Assembly: GCA_007133365.1 (NCBI GenBank)
Contig: SLMV01000199.1
Coordinates: 1 to 12,199 of the forward strand
Direction: 5' to 3'
Length of the DNA stretch: 12,199 nucleotides
From: Clostridia bacterium
Lineage (GTDB): Bacteria > Bacillota > Sulfobacillia > SLMV01
Shown here: one piece after another, positions 6,722-12,199 of the stretch
Layout: each line of letters begins with the position of its first letter
How positions within the stretch are numbered: the first letter of the stretch is position 1
Program-made: the position numbers and the translations under genes
Notes under the pieces: generated by a model
Seen by the model: only the letters and a program-made list of their open reading frames with translations
What the model was told of the DNA's origin: nothing
Databases searched by the model: none

Positions 6722-6892
6722 ATGCAACGACAATGCGAATGCCCGGAGTGTGCCGCCACGTTGACCCTAGACGATGTCATGGTGGGCGAATTGATTCCCT
6801 GCATCGAATGCGGGGCGGAATTGGAAATTATGGGGGTCGATCCCCTCACAATCGAATTGGCGCCTGAGGTCGAAGAAGATTGGGGAGAGTGA
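6722..6892 (+). CDS. lysW: Amino-group carrier protein LysW
   Basis: A 56-residue acidic carrier protein. Its C-terminal glutamate is joined by an isopeptide bond to the alpha-amino group of alpha-aminoadipate; the charged protein tail then presents the intermediate to LysX, LysZ, LysY, LysJ and LysK. The protein has two zinc-binding CxxC pairs (CPEC at 7-10 and CIEC at 27-30), the characteristic GAELEIMGVDPLTIELAP stretch, and ends exactly in EDWGE, the diagnostic tail of the family. A strong GAGGAGG (6708-6714) lies 7 bases before the ATG. It is first in the operon, directly behind the lysine riboswitch, with lysX starting 6 bases after its stop. It is short enough to be missed by gene callers with a length cut-off. 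Confidence 0.97.
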   Translation: MQRQCECPECAATLTLDDVMVGELIPCIECGAELEIMGVDPLTIELAPEVEEDWGE

Positions 6893-6898
6893 TCCGCT

Positions 6899-7792
6899 AT
6901 GACGCGGGGTATCGCGTTCATTTGCTCGCGGATTCGGGTCGAAGAGAAACTTTTGATGGCAGCGTTGAAGGACCGCGGGGTGCCTTATGAGCGCATTGAT
7001 GAGCGTCATGTCACCTTCGCCTTAGGCGCTACCGCTGGGGAGAAGAGGTGGGACCACGAGGTGGCCTGGATTCGATCGATTTCCCACTCTCAGGCACTTC
7101 GGGTCAGCGAGATTTTGACCCACTGGGGTATTCCTAGCGTCAATTCGCACGATGTCATCCGGCGGACCGGGGACAAAATCAGCACCACCTTGGCATTGAG
7201 TGCGGCGGGACTCCCCGTCCCCGAAACCCGGGTGGCGCTGACGCCGGATCAGGCCTTGGTGGCGATCGAAGAACTGGGATATCCGGTGGTTTTAAAACCG
7301 CCGGTGGGGTCCTGGGGACGATTACTGGCGAAGATAAATGATCGGAGCGCGGCCGAGGCGTTGCTTGAGCACAAAGCGACCCTGGGGTCGCCCGCCCATT
7401 CGGTGTTCTATATTCAAACGTACATTGAAAAGCCAGATCGCGATATTCGGGTGTTTGTGATCGGTGAAACCCCCGTGGCGGCGATCTACCGGCATTCCCC
7501 GCATTGGGTCACCAATACCGCCCGGGGCGGTCGCGCCGAGAATTGTCCATTGACCGATGATCTTTATCGTCTTAGTCGTCGCGCGGCGGCGGCTTTCGGG
7601 GGCGGTCTTTTGGCCGTTGATGTTTTGGAATCCCATCGGGGTCTTTTGGTCAATGAAATCAATCATACCATGGAGTTTCGTCATTCCATCCGCCCGACCG
7701 GTGTGGATCTGCCGGCAAAAATGGTGGAATATGTGCTTCAAACCCGACGAGGGGCGGTGGAGGAGCAAGATGCCTCGATCCGGGCGATTTAG
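6899..7792 (+). CDS. lysX: LysW-alpha-aminoadipate ligase (ATP-grasp, RimK family)
   Basis: Uses ATP to join the alpha-amino group of alpha-aminoadipate to the C-terminal Glu of LysW, protecting it for the rest of the pathway. The 297-residue protein has the ATP-grasp layout: a less conserved N-terminal domain, YPVVLKPPVGSWGRLLAKI with the ATP-contacting Lys133, the QTYIEKPDRDIRVFVIGE strand-turn motif, and the C-terminal metal/ATP site LAVDVLES with VNEINHTMEFRHS (Asp241, Glu253, Asn255). The last segment resembles the bacterial LysX signature more than that of glutamate-using ArgX, as I remember those families. GGGGAGAG at the end of lysW serves as ribosome binding site. The 3' end overlaps lysY by 23 bases. 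Confidence 0.94.
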   Translation: MTRGIAFICSRIRVEEKLLMAALKDRGVPYERIDERHVTFALGATAGEKRWDHEVAWIRSISHSQALRVSEILTHWGIPSVNSHDVIRRTGDKISTTLALSAAGLPVPETRVALTPDQALVAIEELGYPVVLKPPVGSWGRLLAKINDRSAAEALLEHKATLGSPAHSVFYIQTYIEKPDRDIRVFVIGETPVAAIYRHSPHWVTNTARGGRAENCPLTDDLYRLSRRAAAAFGGGLLAVDVLESHRGLLVNEINHTMEFRHSIRPTGVDLPAKMVEYVLQTRRGAVEEQDASIRAI

Positions 7793-8828
7793 CGTTAGTG
7801 TACTCGGAGGGTCGGGCTATGTCGGGGGTGAACTCATCCGTCTTTTGCTCAAACACCCTGACCTTACCGTCACCCAGGTGATTTCGCGCTCGCAACGGGG
7901 TCGTTATGTGAGCGGTGTTCACCCGAACCTGCGAGGGCACACGACCCTTCGTTTCGTCGATTTAGATGACCTATCCCCCGCCGATTTTATGTTTTCGGCT
8001 TTGCCTCACGGGGCGTTCGCGTCCCATCGGGATCTCCTGAAGGGCATGGCGGATCGGTGGGTGGACCTAAGTGCCGATCACCGCATTTCGGATCCCACCC
8101 TTCGTGCCATGTTCTATGGTGAAAAGGACGGGGATTCAGCGGGTTACGTCTACGGGCTCCCGGAATTAAATCGTGAGCGCATTCGTGAGGCGACTCGGGT
8201 TTCGGGGGCGGGATGCCTGGCCACCGCCGCCATCTTGGGTTTACTACCCTTGGCCAAGGCCGGTTGGTTGGGTGCCGGCCCTATCGTGATGGAAGCCAAG
8301 GTGGGTTCGAGCGCGGCAGGGGTTCGTCCTAAAGCTTCAACCCATCACCCCGAACGCCAGGGCGTCCTCCGCTCTTTTGCCCCGACGGGCCACCGCCATA
8401 CGGCGGAAATTGTGGAACAACTGGGACAGATTAGGGATGAGCCGCTTCGGGTTTCGGACGTTTTGCTTTCTGCCACCGCCGTGGAGTTGGTGCGGGGCGT
8501 TTTGGTAACCGCACATTGCCCTTTGCCGGAGACAGTTGGCGATCGGGATCTGTGGGCGATCTTCCGATCCGCCTATGATGGGGAACCGTTCGTTCGAATC
8601 GTCAAAGAGCGCCGCGGGCTTTATCGTTATCCAGAGCCGAAATTGCTTTCGGGTACCAACGTTTGTGAAGTGGGGTTTGAGATCGATCCTCACGCACGTC
8701 GGGTAGTGGTGATGTCGGCATTGGATAATCTGGTCAAAGGCGCGGCGGGAAACGGTGTCCAAGCGATGAATCTGATGCTGGGGTTGGAAGAAGATGCCGG
8801 ATTGGATTGGATCGGTTTACACCCATAA
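7770..8828 (+). CDS. lysY: LysW-aminoadipate-6-phosphate reductase (ArgC-like)
   Basis: NADPH-dependent reduction of LysW-gamma-aminoadipyl phosphate to the semialdehyde. The 352-residue protein begins with a Rossmann motif, VSVLGGSGYVGGELIRLL, and has the ArgC-family segments VHPNLRG and FSALPHG, the catalytic-cysteine motif SGAGCLATA (Cys149), SSAAGVRPKASTHHPER, and PTGHRHTAE with the catalytic His near 208-210. The end, IGLHP, matches the Thermus LysY tail as I remember it. The frame is open well upstream inside lysX, but the ATG at 7770 with GGAGGAG just before it gives the family-typical N-terminus, so the start overlaps lysX by 23 bases and coupling is likely. On homology alone it would be called N-acetyl-gamma-glutamyl-phosphate reductase; the operon and riboswitch argue for the lysine role. 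Confidence 0.93.
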   Translation: MPRSGRFSVSVLGGSGYVGGELIRLLLKHPDLTVTQVISRSQRGRYVSGVHPNLRGHTTLRFVDLDDLSPADFMFSALPHGAFASHRDLLKGMADRWVDLSADHRISDPTLRAMFYGEKDGDSAGYVYGLPELNRERIREATRVSGAGCLATAAILGLLPLAKAGWLGAGPIVMEAKVGSSAAGVRPKASTHHPERQGVLRSFAPTGHRHTAEIVEQLGQIRDEPLRVSDVLLSATAVELVRGVLVTAHCPLPETVGDRDLWAIFRSAYDGEPFVRIVKERRGLYRYPEPKLLSGTNVCEVGFEIDPHARRVVVMSALDNLVKGAAGNGVQAMNLMLGLEEDAGLDWIGLHP

Positions 8829-8834
8829 GGAGGG
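8827..8834 (+). promoter_or_regulatory. lysZ ribosome binding site that decides the start
   Basis: AAGGAGGG overlaps the lysY stop codon. It abuts the ATG at 8835 but stands 7 bases before the GTG at 8841, so GTG is the better-placed start of lysZ. Confidence 0.65.
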
Positions 8835-8840
8835 ATGACG

Positions 8841-9659
8841 GTGCTGGTGGTAAAGATTGGCGGCGGTGCGGGGATCGCGTATGAGGCCTTGGCCGGGGAT
8901 ATTGGGCGATTGGTGGCGGAGGGAAAACCGGTAATCCTCGTCCACGGAGCCTCCGATGCCACGAATGAATTGGCCGGGGCGTTGGGACGCCCCCTCCGTC
9001 TGGTCACGTCGGTGTCTGGGTATCAAACGCGTTATACGGATCGGGAAATGCTGGATATTTTTATTATGGCGTCGCGCGCTTTAAACACACGCTTGACCGC
9101 CCAGCTTCAACGTGTGGGAGGGGTGGCGGCGGTCGGGGTATCCGGTGTTGACGGCGCAATGGCATCGGCAAGGCGAAAAGATGTCCTAAAAATTGTCGAA
9201 CAGGGTCGCCGTCGCATCTTACGGGGGGATCACAGTGGGAAACTGACGCGGATCAATGCGAATTTGTTAGATGGATTGATCCGTCTGGGGTTTACGCCGG
9301 TGGTGGCGCCGATCGCGTTGAGCGAGCAAGGCGAGCCCTTGAACGTGGATGCCGATCGCTTAGCCGCGGCTATCGCCAATGAAATGGCCGCTGAGACGGT
9401 CGTCTATTTGACCCATGCACCGGGGCTTTTACGCGATCCGGAAGAACCCGACAGCCTCATTCGTCGGGTGGCGATTGAACATTTGCCCCGGGCGCGATCG
9501 TTTGCTCAGGGTCGCATGCGGATCAAATTATTGGCGGTAGAAGAAGCGTTGTCGGGTGCGGTGACAGCGGTGACCATCGGCGATGCGCGCCGTTCCCACC
9601 CGCTTTTGGATGCGTTGTCGGGGCGGGGCACGGTGTTCTCGCGGGGAGGAGTGGCGTAA
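8841..9659 (+). CDS. lysZ: LysW-aminoadipate kinase (ArgB-like amino-acid kinase)
   Basis: Phosphorylates the side-chain carboxylate of LysW-bound alpha-aminoadipate with ATP. The 272-residue protein has the amino-acid kinase fold marks: VVKIGGGAG with the phosphate-binding Lys, VILVHGASDATN, VGVSGVDGAM, the LysZ-like RGDHSGKLTRINANLLD, PLNVDADRLAAAIA, and VYLTHAPGLL. Where ArgB and several LysZ proteins have HGGG or HGGS, this one has HGAS. The start is placed at the GTG at 8841 because of Shine-Dalgarno spacing and because the protein then begins with the usual hydrophobic strand; the ATG at 8835 adds only two residues. The TAA stop overlaps the lysJ ATG by one base. Confidence 0.93.
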   Translation: MLVVKIGGGAGIAYEALAGDIGRLVAEGKPVILVHGASDATNELAGALGRPLRLVTSVSGYQTRYTDREMLDIFIMASRALNTRLTAQLQRVGGVAAVGVSGVDGAMASARRKDVLKIVEQGRRRILRGDHSGKLTRINANLLDGLIRLGFTPVVAPIALSEQGEPLNVDADRLAAAIANEMAAETVVYLTHAPGLLRDPEEPDSLIRRVAIEHLPRARSFAQGRMRIKLLAVEEALSGAVTAVTIGDARRSHPLLDALSGRGTVFSRGGVA

Positions 9660-10819
9660 TGGATGCGGCGATGATCGAAGGACGGCACGAATCGGGGATT
9701 TATGCCAAACGAGGTTTGACCTTGGTGGCGGGGTCCGGGGCACGAGTGATGGATGAGGAGGGCCGCACCTATCTCGATTGTATTGGCGGGCATGGGGTGG
9801 CATCGGTCGGGCATGCGAATCCGGACGTGGTGGCGGCGATCCAGGAGCAGGCGAATCGGCTCATCACCTGTCCGGGGAGTTTTCATAATGACGTCCGGGC
9901 CCGCTATATTGAGCGGTTGCTCGGCCGGTTTCCGCGCTCCTTTCGCCGGGTGTTTTTATGCAATTCGGGCACCGAGGCGGTGGAGGGAGCGCTAAAAATC
10001 GCCCGGTACCATACCGGTCGCACCGGATTTGTGGCGGCGAAGCGTGGCTTTCATGGTCGAACCTTCGGCGCCCTCAGTGTGACCTGGAACCATCGGCAGG
10101 GTTTTGAGCCGCTTGTGCCGGGCGTTCGGCATGTTCCCTTTGGTGATCCGGCGGCGTTGGAGGCGGCGATCGATCACGACACGGCGGCCCTCATCTTAGA
10201 AGTGGTTCAAGGTGAGGGGGGTGTCCATGTGGCACCCGCGGGGTATTTGGCTCGAGCCGAGGCCATTTGTCGCGAACGGGGGGCACTGTTGGTGATCGAT
10301 GAAGTCCAAACCGGATTTGCGCGAATCGGTGAGTGGTTTGCCTTTCAGCGCGATGGGATTGAGCCGGATTTGGTGTGTCTGGCCAAGGCCATGGGCGGTG
10401 GCGTCCCCATGGGGGCGGTGGTGATGACCGAAGCGCTGGGAGCACTCCGCCCGGGCGTCCACGGCAGCACCTTTGGCGGCAATCCGTTGGCTTGCGCCGC
10501 CGCCAGTGCCGTGCTCGACTATTTGGAGAAGGAACAGATGCCCGAGACGGTGCGGCGGCGTGGTGCAAAGCTGTTCGAGCACCTCCGAGCAATCGATGCG
10601 CCGGTGATCCGGGATGTGCGCGGATTGGGTTTGATGGTGGGCATTGAACTTCGGACGCGGGTGACGCCCTTCTTAAAGGCGTTACAGGATCGGGGCATCT
10701 TGGCCCTGGCAGCAGGTCCGACCGTTCTTCGGCTTTTACCTCCCCTCGTCATTAGCGAATCGGAATTAGACGAGGTGGTGGCGGGGATTTCCGCCGTCTT
10801 AAAGGGAGCGGGCGTCTGA
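9659..10819 (+). CDS. lysJ: LysW-aminoadipate semialdehyde transaminase (class III aminotransferase)
   Basis: PLP enzyme that transfers the amino group of glutamate to LysW-aminoadipate semialdehyde, giving LysW-lysine. The 386-residue protein shows the class III pattern: CNSGTEAVEGALKIAR (101-116) for PLP phosphate binding, GFHGRTFGALS, VQGEGGV, LVIDEVQTGFARIG with Asp214 and Gln217, and LAKAMGGGVPMGA with the Schiff-base Lys243, then HGSTFGGNPLACAAA. On homology alone it would be called acetylornithine/succinyldiaminopimelate aminotransferase (ArgD). The ATG at 9659 overlaps the lysZ stop; a second ATG at 9671 is possible but farther from GGAGGAG at 9645-9651. The stop overlaps the lysK start by one base. 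Confidence 0.94.
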   Translation: MDAAMIEGRHESGIYAKRGLTLVAGSGARVMDEEGRTYLDCIGGHGVASVGHANPDVVAAIQEQANRLITCPGSFHNDVRARYIERLLGRFPRSFRRVFLCNSGTEAVEGALKIARYHTGRTGFVAAKRGFHGRTFGALSVTWNHRQGFEPLVPGVRHVPFGDPAALEAAIDHDTAALILEVVQGEGGVHVAPAGYLARAEAICRERGALLVIDEVQTGFARIGEWFAFQRDGIEPDLVCLAKAMGGGVPMGAVVMTEALGALRPGVHGSTFGGNPLACAAASAVLDYLEKEQMPETVRRRGAKLFEHLRAIDAPVIRDVRGLGLMVGIELRTRVTPFLKALQDRGILALAAGPTVLRLLPPLVISESELDEVVAGISAVLKGAGV

Positions 10820-11907
10820 TGGATTGGGGAAAGGGCCTCAAAGAGGATGAGCGTCAGCTGCTCATTGACCTGATCAAAATCGAGTCCCCATCGACGGGTG
10901 AAACCCAGGTTGCCAAGCATCTTTGTGATTGGTTATCTTCCCGCGGGATCCGATCGCGTGTGGATCAGGTGGGGAATGTGATCGCGACTTGGGGGAAGGG
11001 AAAACGAACGCTTTGCCTCTTGGGTCATATGGATACGGTCTTGCCCATCCTCCCGGTCGCCTTAGATGATGCGTCAATCACCGGCCGAGGTGCGGTGGAT
11101 GCGAAAGGGCCGCTAGCCGCTATGGCATCGGCGTTGGGACGGGTGGCAGAAAGAGAGGATGAGCCGGACGGTCACCGGGTGCTTTTGGTTGGCGCGGTCG
11201 AGGAAGAAATTCCAGGCTCTCGCGGGGCCAAACATCTGGCGAAACGTTTGGCGAAAACGCCGCCGATTGCGACGGTTATTGGGGAACCGAGCGGATGGGA
11301 CCGTATCACATTGGGATACCGTGGGTGTCTGCGGATGAAATTGGCCACGACCGCGCCAATTCGTCACTCGGCGACGCCGCATGGGACGGCAGCAGAACAG
11401 GGGGTTGACGATTGGCTGCGTATTTTGGAAATGGCCCGAGCCTATAACGAGAAGCGGGACGATCCGCATTCGCTCTTTTCCGAGCTGAGTCCAACCTTAT
11501 TAGGCTTTTCCTCGCGGATTCGAGGCGGCGTTGATGAGGCAGAACTGGACATTAGTTTGCGCACCCCTTTGGGAATTTCGAGCGGGACTTTGTTTGAAGC
11601 ATTAAAGGACAACCTGACCGGCCATCTGACGCTTTTTGGAGCCCAAGCGGCCTACCGATCTTCGCGGAACACGCCACTCATTCGAGGATTTCTCCGAGCG
11701 ATTCGGTCCCTGGGTGGGCGGCCCACTTTTAGCCTCAAAAGCGGTACCTCTGATATGAACGTGGTTGGTCCCGAATGGCAGACTTCGATGGTTGCCTATG
11801 GTCCTGGGGATCCTCAACTGAGCCATACCATAGCCGAAAGGATCCGCTTTGACGAATACGAACGGGGCATTTTGGTCCTCGAGCAGCTGTTGATGAATCT
11901 TCCATGA
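10819..11907 (+). CDS. lysK: LysW-lysine hydrolase (M20 family metallopeptidase)
   Basis: Releases lysine from the C-terminus of LysW and regenerates the carrier, completing the pathway. The 362-residue protein has the di-metal M20 signature: LLGHMDTVLP (His70, Asp72), GRGAVDAKGPLAAM (bridging Asp94), GAVEEEIPGSRG (catalytic and ligand Glu at 128-130), GEPSG with Glu156, SGTSDMN, and the distal LSHT with His336. All expected metal ligands are present, so it should be active. It begins at the TGATG overlap with lysJ and is the last gene of the operon in the window. Relatives are annotated as acetyl-lysine or acetylornithine deacetylase. Confidence 0.93.
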   Translation: MDWGKGLKEDERQLLIDLIKIESPSTGETQVAKHLCDWLSSRGIRSRVDQVGNVIATWGKGKRTLCLLGHMDTVLPILPVALDDASITGRGAVDAKGPLAAMASALGRVAEREDEPDGHRVLLVGAVEEEIPGSRGAKHLAKRLAKTPPIATVIGEPSGWDRITLGYRGCLRMKLATTAPIRHSATPHGTAAEQGVDDWLRILEMARAYNEKRDDPHSLFSELSPTLLGFSSRIRGGVDEAELDISLRTPLGISSGTLFEALKDNLTGHLTLFGAQAAYRSSRNTPLIRGFLRAIRSLGGRPTFSLKSGTSDMNVVGPEWQTSMVAYGPGDPQLSHTIAERIRFDEYERGILVLEQLLMNLP

Positions 11908-12010
11908 GGTACCATTAAGAGGATTCTCACTTGAGGCGATGGGATCCCCTAAAAACCAATGCCGGCCGAAGCGAACGGTTGCCTTTAGAAAAATGGTGAG
12001 TTCGTAAACC

Positions 12011-12038
12011 CCTCTCCCCTCGCTTCTGAGGGGAGGGG
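12011..12038. terminator. GC-rich hairpin after lysK, possible terminator or dispersed palindromic repeat
   Basis: CCTCTCCCCTC (12011-12021) pairs with GAGGGGAGGGG (12028-12038) over 11 positions, including one U-G, around a six-base loop, about 100 bases after the lysK stop. No U-tract follows on either strand. C-run/G-run palindromes of this type occur as multi-copy intergenic elements in many bacteria, so it may be a repeat rather than a terminator. The rest of 11908-12097 shows no gene. Confidence 0.45.
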
Positions 12039-12097
12039 AAGGGTGGTGTGGGCCTCATAGATGCCGCTTTACCCTTTCTTGGTCATTCGGTCGATCG

Positions 12098-12199
12098 TCA
12101 GCGTGCTTTCATCGGGTCTTGGCGGTTGGTGTTGAGGATGCCGCTTTGTTTTCGGGGCACAGGGATTCCAAACGGAGTGCCTCCTGGGAACATGCCTCC
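12098..12199 (-). CDS. Possible C-terminal end of a convergent gene entering from the right edge
   Basis: On the - strand a frame is open from the window edge to a TGA at 12100-12098, reading about 33 codons including GTPFGIPVPRKQSGILNTNR. It has no recognisable motif. An internal ATG at 12193 has GGAGG almost touching it, so it is more likely internal or chance than a start. The GC-rich hairpin between it and lysK fits convergent genes. Weakly supported. Confidence 0.2.
   Translation of the reverse strand, partial: GGMFPGGTPFGIPVPRKQSGILNTNRQDPMKAR

Noticed and set aside
6722..11907. Reading the right-hand operon as arginine biosynthesis (argC, argB, argD, argE-like)
   Set aside because: The enzymes are homologous to Arg enzymes, but LysW with its EDWGE tail, a RimK-like ligase and a lysine riboswitch make a lysine pathway far more likely. 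No argJ or argA is present.
1..12199. CRISPR arrays, insertion sequences, prophage or defence genes
   Set aside because: No regularly spaced repeats, transposase or phage-like motifs are seen. All large frames are accounted for by metabolic genes.

Overview
The window looks chromosomal, moderately GC-rich and almost fully coding. It carries two amino-acid biosynthesis operons transcribed away from each other, plus a small unrelated gene pair at the left end. Two features point to the Bacillota: a proline-type T-box leader before proBAC, and a lysine riboswitch before an operon that uses the amino-group carrier protein LysW. A thermophilic or acidophilic lineage of the Sulfobacillus kind is a reasonable guess from the LysW pathway and base composition, but the window alone cannot prove the genus.

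Left part (about 219-2418, + strand): a small flavodoxin-like, Cys-rich NAD(P)H-dependent oxidoreductase is followed after a 16-base gap by an N-acyl-D-amino-acid deacylase of the amidohydrolase superfamily. A strong hairpin at 2481-2510 separates this pair from the convergent proBAC operon.

Middle (5753 down to 2543, - strand): proB, proA and proC form a complete glutamate-to-proline operon (glutamate 5-kinase, gamma-glutamyl phosphate reductase, pyrroline-5-carboxylate reductase). Its leader (about 6030-5798) is a T-box riboswitch with an AGTA/GAA specifier loop presenting CCC (proline), the T-box antiterminator sequence, and an intrinsic terminator. Uncharged tRNA-Pro should therefore switch the operon on.

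Right part (6367-11907, + strand): a sigma-A-like promoter and a well-preserved lysine riboswitch (6444-6622), with an apparent terminator/antiterminator platform, precede six tightly packed genes: lysW (56 residues, easily missed), lysX, lysY, lysZ, lysJ and lysK. Together they attach alpha-aminoadipate (AAA) to the C-terminal Glu of LysW, then phosphorylate, reduce, transaminate and release lysine. The first half of the AAA pathway (homocitrate synthase, homoaconitase, homoisocitrate dehydrogenase, AAA aminotransferase) is not in the window.

The most notable point is the pairing of a lysine riboswitch, best known from control of the diaminopimelate pathway and lysine transport, with a LysW-type pathway. 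It makes the operon a lysine operon rather than an arginine one, although its enzymes look like ArgC, ArgB, ArgD and ArgE homologues. The right edge (11908-12199) holds a GC-rich hairpin and possibly the tail of a convergent gene.
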